From NCBI GenBank assembly GCA_937973585.1, contig CALJKN010000214.1, positions 1 through 25,760 of the forward strand: DNA of 25,760 nucleotides, in the 5' to 3' direction. Below the pieces are notes generated by a model that saw only the letters and a program-made list of their open reading frames with translations, was not told where the DNA came from and did no database searches. Both the position numbers and the translations under genes were made by a program. Below are positions 6,479 to 15,800 of this stretch, in pieces. Within the stretch, counting starts at the first letter, position 1. The number at the start of each line of letters is the position of its first letter. This DNA is from an uncultured Helicobacteraceae bacterium (GTDB taxonomy: Bacteria; Campylobacterota; Campylobacteria; Campylobacterales; UBA6016).

Positions 6479-7014
6479 TTTTTATCTCCGATTTTTTCGT
6501 AGTCTTCTATTATCTCGACATCTATCACGTCTTCGTTTGTGTTTTTGAAGCCGTCGTTTGTATAAAAGCCGTTTTGGTTTTCGTATTTTCGGTTATCCTG
6601 TTTTTTGGCAAACAAAAAATCAAAATTAAACGGTCTAAATACAAAATACCCAAAAAACAAAAACGCCGCTCCGAAAGCCGCACCAAACATATCGGAGGGT
6701 TGCGCCGCAAATGCCTTGACAAGCATACTAGCCCCAAGCACTAGACACAATCTATTGACTACAAAATTCAAAATAAAAAAAGCACTAGCCCCCTCAAAAA
6801 GCCCTTTAAAAAACGGGGAGACATTAAACAGCGAAACCCCTTTTTTGATGAGCAAATAGACTACGGCTATAGAGAATGCGGCAAAGATGCTCATAACCGC
6901 AAAATACCAAAACATCACGTCGAGGCCGAAAGCAATAGCCGTGTTTAGGTTTTGGGATGCCAAAAAAGAGAATAAAAAGGCAAAAAACGAGAAATAAAGG
7001 CCAAAAAATCTCAT
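6475..7014 (-). CDS. Unknown four-helix membrane protein with acidic tail (179 aa)
   Basis: Hydrophobic segments at about residues 2-19, 31-56, 74-98 and 106-127 suggest four membrane helices. A hydrophilic C-terminal tail (about 128-179) follows, rich in Asn, Asp and Glu and containing DVIDVEIIEDYEKIG. I do not recognise the family. The start overlaps the AGCS symporter stop as ATGA (7011-7014) and the stop overlaps the ArsC-like start the same way, so all three are likely translated together. The tail is probably cytoplasmic. It could assist the transporter, but nothing in the sequence shows that. Confidence 0.75.
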   Translation of the reverse strand: MRFFGLYFSFFAFLFSFLASQNLNTAIAFGLDVMFWYFAVMSIFAAFSIAVVYLLIKKGVSLFNVSPFFKGLFEGASAFFILNFVVNRLCLVLGASMLVKAFAAQPSDMFGAAFGAAFLFFGYFVFRPFNFDFLFAKKQDNRKYENQNGFYTNDGFKNTNEDVIDVEIIEDYEKIGDKK

Positions 7015-8342
7015 AGTTTTTTCTCTCTAAAATATCTCTCAGTCTCCTCTTTTACCACTTTTGACAAAAGAATCAACGCAATGAGGTTTGGAATCGCCAT
7101 TAGCGCATTTGCCGCATCCGAAAAGTTCCAAACCGCCTCCAATGAACTAGTAGCCCCGACCATCACAAAACAGACAAAAACAGCCTTGTAGACTTTTACC
7201 GATTTTTCACCGAACAAAAACTCACACGCCCTCTCACCGTAGTAGCTCCACCCGATAAGCGTCGAATACGCAAAAAGCGCCGTAGCGATGGCTACGATAA
7301 ATATTCCGGTATCCCCAAGCGTATGGGCAAAACTAAGAGAGGTAAGCTCTCCGGCCGACACCCCTTGCTTCCAAACCGGAGCGGTAAGTATGATAAGAGC
7401 CGTCATCGTACAAACAACCAGAGTATCGATAAACGTCTGTGTCATCCCAACAAGAGCCTGCTTGACAGGGTCTTTTGTCCTAGCGCTAGCACCCGCTATC
7501 GGAGCAGACCCTAGTCCCGACTCATTTGAGAATATCCCCCTAGCGATACCGTATCTCATTGCCGCCACGATTGTCGCCCCCAAAAAGCCCCCCGTAGCCG
7601 CCGCCGGATTGAACGCATGGTAAAAAATCAGCCCAAACGCCTCCGGTAGTTTGTCTATGTTTAGCCCAAGCACAAACAGCGATGCCCCGACATATACCCC
7701 TATCATCACCGGAACCAAAAACGAGGTAAACCGACCGATGGATTTTATCCCGCCGATAATGACGAGAGCCGTTAGCACCATCATCACAAAACCGCTCACA
7801 AACGTATCAATCCCAAGTTTTGAGGCAAATATCGTAGCCGTAGCATTTGCCTGTGTCATATTTCCTATCCCGAAACTGGCAATTACCGTAAACACCGCAA
7901 ACATAACGGCAAGCTTTGGCATATTTGCCCCGTATTTGAGATAGTACATAGGGCCGCCTCTCATCCCGTAGACCCCTTTTTGCCTGTATTTTTGGGCTAG
8001 GAGTATCTCGGAGTATTTGGAGGCCATCCCTACAAGTCCCGTCATCCACATCCAAAACACGGCACCGGGTCCCCCCAGGGTGATAGCGGTTGCCACCCCT
8101 ACGATATTACCGATACCTACCGTAGCGGCAAGGGCAGTCATGAGAGCCGCAAAGTGGCTGATATCACCTGCCCCATCTTTTTCTTTTTTAAAAATAAGAG
8201 CAAAAGCGTGAAAAAACGCCCTAAACTGCACCCCTTTTAGTAGTACCGTCAGATACAGACCGACACCGATAAGCAAAATGATAAGGGGCGGCCCCCATAA
8301 AAACGATGCCAAATCGGCTAAAAACTTCTCCACTAAACCCAT
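7011..8342 (-). CDS. AGCS-family sodium:alanine/glycine symporter
   Basis: This inner-membrane transporter couples uptake of alanine or glycine to sodium or protons. Family signatures include TALAATVGIGNIVGVATAI, GGPGAVFWMWMTGLVGMASKY, GGPMYYL and, later, RGIFSNESGLGSAPIAGA, spread over many membrane helices. At about 443 residues the length is normal. The start is placed at ATG 8342, with AAGG 8 nt upstream; ATG 8345 is equally possible. A GTG at 8351 lies within the Shine-Dalgarno itself and is less likely. It heads an operon with the unknown membrane protein and the ArsC-like protein. Its leader shares an intergenic region with a structured element (8411-8525), which could act on either strand. 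The substrate is inferred from the family. Confidence 0.93.
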   Translation of the reverse strand: MGLVEKFLADLASFLWGPPLIILLIGVGLYLTVLLKGVQFRAFFHAFALIFKKEKDGAGDISHFAALMTALAATVGIGNIVGVATAITLGGPGAVFWMWMTGLVGMASKYSEILLAQKYRQKGVYGMRGGPMYYLKYGANMPKLAVMFAVFTVIASFGIGNMTQANATATIFASKLGIDTFVSGFVMMVLTALVIIGGIKSIGRFTSFLVPVMIGVYVGASLFVLGLNIDKLPEAFGLIFYHAFNPAAATGGFLGATIVAAMRYGIARGIFSNESGLGSAPIAGASARTKDPVKQALVGMTQTFIDTLVVCTMTALIILTAPVWKQGVSAGELTSLSFAHTLGDTGIFIVAIATALFAYSTLIGWSYYGERACEFLFGEKSVKVYKAVFVCFVMVGATSSLEAVWNFSDAANALMAIPNLIALILLSKVVKEETERYFREKKL

Positions 8343-8401
8343 CATAATCACCTTTTTTGAAAAACGATTGAAATTTTGATAAAAAAATCCGTAAGTTTTG
8401 C

Positions 8402-8407
8402 TAAAAT
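8402..8407 (+). promoter_or_regulatory. Possible -10 box in front of the structured element
   Basis: TAAAAT lies 7 nt before GAACC, the first base-pairing arm of the structured element, so transcription would begin about where the fold begins. The nearest -35-like hexamer, TTGATA at 8376-8381, is 20 nt away, which is long. This is a suggestive position rather than a proven promoter. Confidence 0.35.
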
Positions 8408-8410
8408 GTT

Positions 8411-8525
8411 ATTGAACCTTCTGAATAAAAACGGTTTTTTAGAGCGACTAGTCGCGAGAGCCATCACGATGAAGACCTCATTTTGGGGTTTGCCTAAAAT
8501 GTGAGGGTTAATCAGATGGTTCTAT
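8411..8525 (+). ncRNA. Candidate structured RNA or 5' leader (family not recognised)
   Basis: GAACCTTCTGA (8414-8424) can pair with TCAGATGGTTC (8512-8522) except for one U-U mismatch, closing a domain of about 110 nt. Inside lie a perfect palindrome GCGACTAGTCGC (8444-8455) and a 12-bp hairpin. In that hairpin CCTCATTTTGGG (8476-8487) pairs with CCT, AAAA and TGAGG (8493-8506), with a 2-nt bulge and a GTTTG loop. AGAGCCATC (8457-8465) can alternatively pair with GATGGTTCT (8515-8523), which excludes the closing stem, as in a two-state switch. Because stems are symmetric the strand is uncertain; plus is preferred for the TAAAAT at 8402. It could be a leader of the 87-aa gene, a leader of the symporter on minus, or a free small RNA. 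It matches no riboswitch consensus I know. Confidence 0.45.
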
Positions 8526-8550
8526 TTTAACTTTTGGCTAAGAGATTTGA

Positions 8551-8814
8551 ATGAGCGCAAAAACTATTGAAGCTAGGCTCTTTAAAAAATACAATAAAAT
8601 GTTTTTGACTAGAGAACAAGTCGAAGCCGAAACGCATGAAGCGGCCGACAAGATAGACAGCTCCTCATCGGTTGAGGATACTTGGCTTATCGCAGATGTC
8701 GCCAGATTCATCGCAAAGCTAGGCGAGAAAAGCACCAGAACAAAGCAACAGACTATCGAATACTATACTCAAAAACTGGAAGAGCTATGGCAAAAAAGAG
8801 CCAGAAACCATTGA
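8551..8814 (+). CDS. Conserved-looking hypothetical protein (87 aa)
   Basis: The protein is helical and charged, with no signal peptide, membrane segment or cysteine. Blocks such as ARLFKKYNKMFLTREQVEAE and EDTWLIADVARFIAKLGEKS suggest a compact helical bundle, and residues 60-85 could form a short amphipathic helix. I do not recognise it. It starts 26 nt after the structured element and ends inside a strong terminator hairpin, so it is a single-gene unit. The ribosome binding site is weak (AAGAGA). Coding is supported by composition and by the terminator placed exactly at its stop. Confidence 0.7.
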   Translation: MSAKTIEARLFKKYNKMFLTREQVEAETHEAADKIDSSSSVEDTWLIADVARFIAKLGEKSTRTKQQTIEYYTQKLEELWQKRARNH

Positions 8815-8840
8815 CGGTTTCGGCTCCCCATTCTTTTTTT
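8798..8840. terminator. Bidirectional rho-independent terminator between convergent genes
   Basis: GAGCC (8798-8802) and GAAACC (8804-8809) pair with GGTTTC (8816-8821) and GGCTC (8822-8826), an 11-bp stem with a one-base bulge and a 6-nt loop. On plus it is followed by CCCATTCTTTTTTT. On minus it is followed by TTTTTT (8797-8792). It serves both the 87-aa gene and the carbonic anhydrase gene. Confidence 0.85.
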
Positions 8841-9594
8841 ATAGAACCCCTCTAAATACAGGCATCTCTTTTATTTTATTTAGATCCGTCTCACCGTTTG
8901 CGTTTACTACTTTGACTTTGCCGTAACCGTCTCTAAAGTCGTTTGCAAAGTCATACACCATACCGACTATCGTCAGTTTTCCGCTCTCGACGGCCTCCGC
9001 AAACTCTGATTTTGCAAATGCAACCTGTTGATGAACGTTTGAGACGACACCGTTTAACCACTCATCTTTTGAGTATGAGGCTTTTTTTGCTTTATTGATT
9101 GACACGGACAATGAATCAAGCTCTTTTCTGATGGATGCACCCTCTCCGGAGTAGTCGCTCATAGCCGCCTTGATAGCCCCGCATCTGGAGTGACCCAAAA
9201 TAACCAAAAGCGGAGTATGCAGGTGGTGTACGCCGTACTCTACTGAACCCATATTGCTAGAAAACTGATTGCCGATGTTTCTGATAACAAAAATATCGTT
9301 TTCCGGAGTGTCGTCTATCGCCGCCACCTGAAATCTCGAATCCGAACATGCGACGAGTGTGACTCTAGGAGCTTGAGAGGCTACAAAACCTTGAAAAAAG
9401 CTGTACGTTTTTGTTTTTTTGTAGTACTCGTTGCTTTTCATTATCTCGGAGAGCATTTTGTTTGACTTGTCTCTGATGTCGCTGATTACAAAATTATCTC
9501 TTGAGGCCGGAGATGAGGCAAAAGCCGATGAGGCGGTAGCTGCCACGGCGGCAGATGCAACGGAAAAAAATCTAATAAACTCACGTCTTAACAT
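8839..9594 (-). CDS. Tat-exported beta-class carbonic anhydrase (251 aa)
   Basis: It interconverts CO2 and bicarbonate. The beta-class zinc site is complete: Cys83-x-Asp85-x-Arg87 (ACSDSR), His135 and Cys138 (GHSRCGA), with the family's RNIGNQ at about 105-110. The N-terminus has a twin-arginine motif (RREFIRF), a short hydrophobic stretch and an Ala-rich cleavage region ending near ASS at 26-28. The enzyme is therefore predicted to fold in the cytoplasm and act in the periplasm. A clear ribosome binding site (AAAAGGAG) precedes ATG 9594. It follows the SulP gene by 49 nt on the same strand, a common pairing in which SulP imports bicarbonate or related anions. Periplasmic placement suggests trapping or equilibrating inorganic carbon for an autotroph. 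It ends at the bidirectional terminator. Confidence 0.92.
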   Translation of the reverse strand: MLRREFIRFFSVASAAVAATASSAFASSPASRDNFVISDIRDKSNKMLSEIMKSNEYYKKTKTYSFFQGFVASQAPRVTLVACSDSRFQVAAIDDTPENDIFVIRNIGNQFSSNMGSVEYGVHHLHTPLLVILGHSRCGAIKAAMSDYSGEGASIRKELDSLSVSINKAKKASYSKDEWLNGVVSNVHQQVAFAKSEFAEAVESGKLTIVGMVYDFANDFRDGYGKVKVVNANGETDLNKIKEMPVFRGVL

Positions 9595-9643
9595 AGCGGC
9601 TCCTTTTGTCTAAAATGATTGGCTCGATTCTACTATAGTTTTT

Positions 9644-11320
9644 TTAAAGCGGACAAAACAGAGCTTTTTCGCCTATGATCTCAGCGGATCTAACTATTGC
9701 ATCGTCGATATTTGAGGCGATATTTGCCTCGCTGATACCATCCGTTAAGCCCGATTTATCGAGTGCTTTTTTGATATTCTCTTTCACACCGGACAGCACA
9801 AGTGATGTCCCCTCTTTTTGGAGCTTGCCCAGTAGCTCCTCTATGGCATGTATTCCGGTTGCATCCAAAACCGATACGTATCGCATCCTGAGTATCAACA
9901 CCTTCGGCCTATCTTTTACGATATCAAGCGTCTCTTTTATCTTGTCCGCTATACCGAAAAATATCGGCCCCGTAATCTCAAAAACCTCTACGCCGTCCGG
10001 AATCGTCTTGTTTGAGGTCGCATCTTTGTCGTATCCGTCAGGCAATGATACTTTTACCTCGGTAGCCTCCGTTATTTTTGCTATAAAGAGGATTGAGGCT
10101 AGCGATATTCCGGCCTGAATTGCAAAGTTCAGATCAACCGTCACCGTCAAAATAAAAGTCGTCAGCAAAACGGCTATATCGGAGCGTGGAGCTTTAAAAA
10201 TTGATTTAAAATGCTTTATCTCGCTCATATTCCATGCGATCACCATCAGTATGGCAGATAGGACGGCAAGCGGTGTTTTGACGATGAGCGGAGCTAAAAG
10301 CGCCATAAAAACGGCCAGCCATAGTGCATGAAAAACGCCGGATAGTGGAGATTTGGCTCCGGACTTTATATTTGTGGCGGTTCTGGCTATAGCCCCCGTA
10401 GCAGCGATACCCCCAAATACGACCGATGCGATATTAGCACCCCCTTGGGCTATTAGTTCGGTATTTGACTTGTGTTTGTCTCCGCTCATAGAATCGGCAA
10501 TCACGGCACTAAGAAGCGACTCAACTCCGGCCAAAACCGCTATCGTGATAGCATCGGGGAGCACCGCCTGCATCTTTTGGAGGCTAAACGACGGGAGGGA
10601 GGGGGCAGGTAAAAAAGATGGGAGGGAGCCGAATCTAGCCTCTATCGTCTCGACAGGGAGATTAAAAGCCCATACGGCAAAAGTACCGACAATGACAACG
10701 ATGAGGGGACCCGGAATTTTGTGGAATTTTTTTTGAAAAAATACGATTACCGCTATAGAGGCAAGACCCAGTAAAACAGAATACGGATTAAACGTCCCCA
10801 AATGCTCTATATAAGCCTCCAGTCTACCGATAAAATCAGGAGGGACAGAGCTTATTTGAAGGCCGAAAAAGTCTTTTAACTGTGTAAAAAATATGAGTAG
10901 TGCTATAGCAGAGGTAAAACCTGTCAAAACAGGGTACGGGATAAATTTTATGACCGCACCGCCACGAAGTAGCCCAAAAATTATGAGCATAACCCCCGCC
11001 ATAAAGGTGGCGAGGACAAGGCCGTCATATCCGTGTTTTGATATAACGGTAGCCACGGTAACGGCAAAAGCCGCCGTAGGGCCGCCGATTTGGTATCTGC
11101 TCCCGCCGAAAGCGGAGATAAAAAAACCGGCCACTATAGCCGTAAATATCCCTGCCGAGGGCGGAACGTCGCTAGCTATTGCAATCGCCATAGCAAGAGG
11201 CAAAGCGACGATTGCAACAGTCAAACCGGACAAAGCGTCGGCAAAAAAATCCTCTTTTTTATATCCGCCGCCTAGAGTCTCAAAAAGCTTAGGGGTAAAT
11301 TCCTTGTTATTTAAAAACAC
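9644..11320 (-). CDS. SulP-family anion transporter with STAS domain (probable bicarbonate transporter)
   Basis: This inner-membrane anion transporter has 558 residues. The N-terminal two thirds hold the SulP membrane domain, with ADALSGLTVAIVALPLAMAI near residues 28-47, then GGPTAAFAVTVATVIS and the GGIAATGAIARTATNIKSGA signature. The last roughly 110 residues form a STAS domain (DGVEVFEITGPIFFGIADKI to about residue 550). SulP proteins move sulfate, bicarbonate or other anions. The adjacent carbonic anhydrase argues for bicarbonate here, though sulfate export by a sulfur oxidiser is an alternative. The start is GTG 11320 with a weak ribosome binding site; no better start lies in frame before the first helix. 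It begins 51 nt after the efflux outer-membrane gene with no terminator visible, so it may be partly read from the efflux promoter. Confidence 0.92.
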   Translation of the reverse strand: MFLNNKEFTPKLFETLGGGYKKEDFFADALSGLTVAIVALPLAMAIAIASDVPPSAGIFTAIVAGFFISAFGGSRYQIGGPTAAFAVTVATVISKHGYDGLVLATFMAGVMLIIFGLLRGGAVIKFIPYPVLTGFTSAIALLIFFTQLKDFFGLQISSVPPDFIGRLEAYIEHLGTFNPYSVLLGLASIAVIVFFQKKFHKIPGPLIVVIVGTFAVWAFNLPVETIEARFGSLPSFLPAPSLPSFSLQKMQAVLPDAITIAVLAGVESLLSAVIADSMSGDKHKSNTELIAQGGANIASVVFGGIAATGAIARTATNIKSGAKSPLSGVFHALWLAVFMALLAPLIVKTPLAVLSAILMVIAWNMSEIKHFKSIFKAPRSDIAVLLTTFILTVTVDLNFAIQAGISLASILFIAKITEATEVKVSLPDGYDKDATSNKTIPDGVEVFEITGPIFFGIADKIKETLDIVKDRPKVLILRMRYVSVLDATGIHAIEELLGKLQKEGTSLVLSGVKENIKKALDKSGLTDGISEANIASNIDDAIVRSAEIIGEKALFCPL

Positions 11321-11371
11321 GGCTCAAACTTCAATATTTTAGATTAAAATTTGATTCTACTCCTATGTGGC

Positions 11372-12811
11372 TTATCTTCCGGCTGGGAAAAAGCTCGGTA
11401 AATCCGGTAGATTTTTATCATCCCAACCGCCGCCGAGTGCCTTATAAAGCGCTACGCCGCTTGAGAGCGCCGCTTGTTTTGCGATGATTGCCTGTTGTCT
11501 AGCCGACAAATAATTTTGTTGAACGGTTAGCATATCGGTGTACGAAATACTCCCAACCTCGTATCTCAGTTTTGCTTGTTCAAATGCTTTTTTCATGGCA
11601 TCTTCTCTTTGTTTGCCAAAAACGTATTGCTCTTTTGCATAGTAATTTTGCCCGATAGCCGAATCGGCATCATTGAACGCCGCCACTACCGTTTTTTTGT
11701 ACTGTGCCAGCGCCTGTTCACGTCCGGCCTCAGCCTCTTTGACCTGTCCGGCTATATATCCGGCGCTAAAAATAGGGATATTTATAGCCGGAGCAATCTG
11801 CCAAATTCTAGTCGGAGAGGAGAATAACTTGTTTAGCTCATTACTCTGATTCCCAAGCATCCCCGTCAGGCTAATGCTAGGAAAATACGCCCCTCTGGCA
11901 ACCCCTATTTTGGCGTTTGCAGCTATCAGGTTTTGCTCTGCCCCACCTACATCTGGACGACGGAGGAGTAGTTCGCTAGGCGCTCCGGCTGAAACTTTTA
12001 CGACCGCAATAGAGTCAATCGGAGAACTCTCGACCCTCTGCGGATTTCTCCCCATTAGGTTGTTTAGGGTAGCCTCCGCCGACGCTTTTTGCCCCATCAA
12101 AGAGGCAAGCGAAGCTCTGGCGGCCGCCGAAGCGGCAGTAGACTGAAGCCACTCGGTCTCACCTATTGATCCGTTTTGGTATTTTATCCGGCTGATTTTC
12201 TCTATCTCTTCGGAAGCCTTTAGGTTATCCTGAGCCGCCGCAATCTGTGCCTCAATAGAGGATACCGCAAAATAGGCGTTAGCTGTAGAAGCGGCTATAG
12301 AGAGGTTGACGGCACGTCTGTTGTACTCTCCCGATAACAACATTGCTCTAGCCGCCTCGGTAGCCCGTCTCACTTTTCCAAACAAATCTATCTCATAGCT
12401 AGCCATTGAAAGCGTTGCGGCATATGTATTCGTGACACCGTTTTTCAGGTTTGAGTTTGTCGAATTTTCAACCCCTTGCCTGGTAAGCGATCCGGAGCCG
12501 TTGATATGCGGGTAGAGATACGATTTTGCCTCGTCGAACTGCCCCAGCAAAGCATCTACCTGCGATGAGGCTATTTTTATATCGTAGCTAGCCGCCAAAG
12601 CCTCCTCTACCGCTTTTGTCAGCCTCTCATCACCGTAGCCCCTCCACCATTTGGAGTCTACCCCTGTTTTTGTCTCTTGCGATAGGTTTTGGTCATACCC
12701 TCTAAAAGTAGGCGGTGTCGGAATTTCCGGTTTTGCATAGTCCGGCCCTATAGCACAACCTCCAAGCGCCAAAGCGGCGGCAAAGGAGGATAAAAATATT
12801 TTGCTATTCAT
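11372..12811 (-). CDS. Outer-membrane efflux lipoprotein (OprM/NodT/CmeC type)
   Basis: This is the channel subunit of a tripartite RND efflux pump. From ATG 12811 the protein begins MNSKIFLSSFAAALALGGC, a lipoprotein signal with the lipobox cysteine at residue 19. CAIGPDYAKPEIPTPPTFRG follows, typical of NodT-family outer-membrane factors. Two repeated helical halves are evident, with LLGQFDEAKSYLYPHINGSG and IGVARGAYFPSISLTGMLGN as the equivalent segments. Start 12811 is preferred over ATG 12856 because the signal peptide then begins at the first residue and GGGA lies just upstream. It overlaps the pump gene by 8 nt (12804-12811), so the two are translationally coupled. The length of 479 residues is normal. 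Confidence 0.92.
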   Translation of the reverse strand: MNSKIFLSSFAAALALGGCAIGPDYAKPEIPTPPTFRGYDQNLSQETKTGVDSKWWRGYGDERLTKAVEEALAASYDIKIASSQVDALLGQFDEAKSYLYPHINGSGSLTRQGVENSTNSNLKNGVTNTYAATLSMASYEIDLFGKVRRATEAARAMLLSGEYNRRAVNLSIAASTANAYFAVSSIEAQIAAAQDNLKASEEIEKISRIKYQNGSIGETEWLQSTAASAAARASLASLMGQKASAEATLNNLMGRNPQRVESSPIDSIAVVKVSAGAPSELLLRRPDVGGAEQNLIAANAKIGVARGAYFPSISLTGMLGNQSNELNKLFSSPTRIWQIAPAINIPIFSAGYIAGQVKEAEAGREQALAQYKKTVVAAFNDADSAIGQNYYAKEQYVFGKQREDAMKKAFEQAKLRYEVGSISYTDMLTVQQNYLSARQQAIIAKQAALSSGVALYKALGGGWDDKNLPDLPSFFPAGR

Positions 12812-15800
12812 GACTGATCCCTTTTTTGGTGAGTATCCTCTCTCTGATAGTAGCAACCCAGTAATATAAAAACGGAATAAAGAACCTCTCGATAAACGTA
12901 GCCGCCATCATACCGCCAAACATCGCAACACCGATAGAGAACCTACTGGCCGCCCCCGCACCGGAGGATAGGATTAGAGGTATCATCCCCGCCAAAAACG
13001 CTACGGATGTCATCATCATAGGCCTAAATCTGAGCCTAGCCGCCTCCATAGTCGCATCATATATGCTTTTTCCCTCTCTTCGTTGCTCTTCGGCAAACTC
13101 GACGACCAGTATCGCATTTTTGGCCGATAGCCCTATGAGGGTGAGTAGCCCTATCTGGAAAAAGACGTTGTTGTTTAAAAACGGAATCACCCAGACTACA
13201 GCGTAAGCCCCCGCAATACCGTATGGTACTGCCAGCATAATAGATATAGGGAGAACCCATTTTTCATATAGTGCCGACAAAATCAGATAGACCAAAACCA
13301 GTGCAAAAGCCATAATAATAAGTGCTTTTGAGCCTACCAATTTCTCTTGTAGATATAGCCCCTCCCAGTCATACGTTGCCGATGCCGGAAGTATCGTATC
13401 GCCTAGCTCCTCCAGTCTTTTTATCACATCACCCGAGCTAAATCCGGCTGCCGGAGAGCCCATAATCGTCGTAGACAAGGAGCCGTTAAAGTGCTCTATG
13501 GTGGACGGGGCACTAGACGGATAGACACGGACAAAGTTTGAGAGCGGCAACAGTTTGCCGGACGATGAACGAACCCACCCTTTGCCTACGTCTTCCGGTT
13601 TACTCCTAAACTGTGCTTCGGATTGCATCTGAACCCAGTACGTTTTGCCGTTTTTATCAAACTGGTTGATATTGATATATCCGATACTTGACTGCAATGC
13701 TACAAATATATCGGATACCGCCACTCCAAACGATTTTGCCTTCTCCCTATCAACATCTACAAATAGCGTAGGGGTACTCGCCCTCATCGTAGTAAACGAC
13801 ATTTTTAGCGATTTTTCATCTTTTAACGCTTTCAAAAAATCGTTTGTCGTAGATGCCATTTTGGTCATATTGGCATCACCCATCTGAAGAAGTCTAAAGT
13901 TAAACATATCCGACGGCCCCATACCACGAATCGGCGGCGGCGGCATCGCTATAACGTTTGCGTCTTTAATAGCTCCGTATTTTTTTGCAATAGAGCCTAA
14001 GATTCCCATTAGTTTTAACTCTTTTGTTGTCCTGTCTTCCCAAGGTTTTAGCCTCGTAAACACTGCGGCAGAGTTTGGCTCTTGCGAAAACGTCATAATA
14101 TTTAGCCCCGTAACGGCGGTAAACATATATACGCTAGGCTCGTTTTTAAGGATATTTTCGACCTCTTTTACAACCTCTAACGTCCTATTTGTCGTAGCTC
14201 CGTCTGGGAGGTTGATACTTGTAATAAAATACCCCTGATCCTCCATCGGTACAAATGCCGTCGGAAGTGTCTTGTGGAAAAAGTATATAAATCCATAAGT
14301 CGAAATATATAGCAAGAACACCAAGGTGGACTTTCGTATCATCCATCCGGATCTGGCCACATAGTTATCGGTCATTTTTTGGAATTTGGCATTAAACCAT
14401 CTAAAAAATCTAGCCGGTTCAGCCTCATGCGCCCTTAGGATCAAAGCGCCGATAGCCGGAGCAAAGCTGATCGCCATAAATCCGGAGAATACAACAGATA
14501 TGGCAATAGTCGCCGCAAACTGTTTGTATAGCTGACCCGTCATACCGCCGATAAACGTCGCCGGAATAAAAACGGCGCACATAACAAGGACGATAGCGAT
14601 AACAGGCCCCGAAACCTGCATCATAGCCTTGAGCGCCGCCTCTCTGGGTTTTAGTTTTTCAGTTTGAAGTATCCTCTCCATATTCTCTATAACAACTATC
14701 GCATCATCTACGACGATACCGATGGCAAGCACCAGACCGAATAGGGTTAAAGTGTTTATAGAATATCCAAGCACATACATCCCTATAAAAGCGCCCGTCA
14801 AAGATACCGGAACGGAGAGTATCGGGATAAGCGCCGCCCTCCAGCTTTGCAAAAATAGATAAATTACGAGGCTGACTAAAACTATTGCCTCAATGAGTGT
14901 TTTTACGACCTCTTTGATAGATATCTTGATAAATTGTGTCGTGTCATACGGTATTTTATACTCAATCCCTGGAGGGAATTTTTTAGATAGTTCCCCCATT
15001 TTTTTGTACACGGCCTCTGCCGTATCGAGAGCATTCGCATTTGTATCGGCAAAAATACCGATGACGGCCGCAGGATTTCCGTTGACTCTAGAAAAGTATT
15101 CATAGTTTTGGCTTCCGAGTTCGACTCTGGCAACATCTTTTAGCCTAATTGCCGAACCGTCCGGATTTGAGCGGATTATGATGTTTTCAAACTCGGCAGG
15201 GGTCGAAAATCTCCCTTTGCTGTTTAACTGCATAGTCCACATTTGGCTTTTATCGGTCGGAGCCTGCCCGATTCTCCCCGGAGCCACCTGAATATTTTGG
15301 TCTTTAACCGCTAAAGATACGTCGGCGGCCGTAACCCCCAATTTTGCCATTTTATCTGGATCCGTCCACACTCTTATGGCATAGTCTTTTCGTCCAAATA
15401 TCTGAGATCGTCCCGCCCCCGGAATCTTTTTGATCTCGTCTAGCATATTGGTCAAAATATAGTTGCTTATCTGTGTATCATTGTAGCTACCGTCCGGCGA
15501 AGTTACCGATACGATCAGCAAAATATCAGACGTTCTTTTTTCAACAGTCACACCGAGATCTCTCGTGGTTTGCGGAAGTTGAGCCAAAACAGAATTTATC
15601 CTATTTTGAACATCGACGGCTGCCAAATCCTGATTGACACCGATATTAAATGTGCAAGTAATAGAGGCTGTACCTGACGATGCGGAAGCTTTACCGACCA
15701 TATACATAAGGCCGTCCGTACCGGAGATTTGAGACTCCAGAGGGGTCAAAATATTATTTGCAATAGTCTCCGCATCGGCTCCCGGATACGAGGCCGTTAC

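Noticed and set aside
8411..8525. Bacterial signal recognition particle RNA
   Set aside because: Length and end-pairing fit roughly, but the GGAAG apical motif and the conserved internal loop of helix 8 are absent.
8352..8550. Glycine riboswitch ahead of the AGCS symporter on the minus strand
   Set aside because: Glycine aptamers often precede such symporters, and AGGCAAA is present on minus. The conserved GGAGAG, GCGCCGAAGG and CTCTCAGGCAAAAGGAC blocks are missing.
12812..12856. ATG at 12856 as start of the outer-membrane factor
   Set aside because: It would add 15 polar residues before a lipoprotein signal peptide and a longer overlap with the pump gene; 12811 gives a standard signal.
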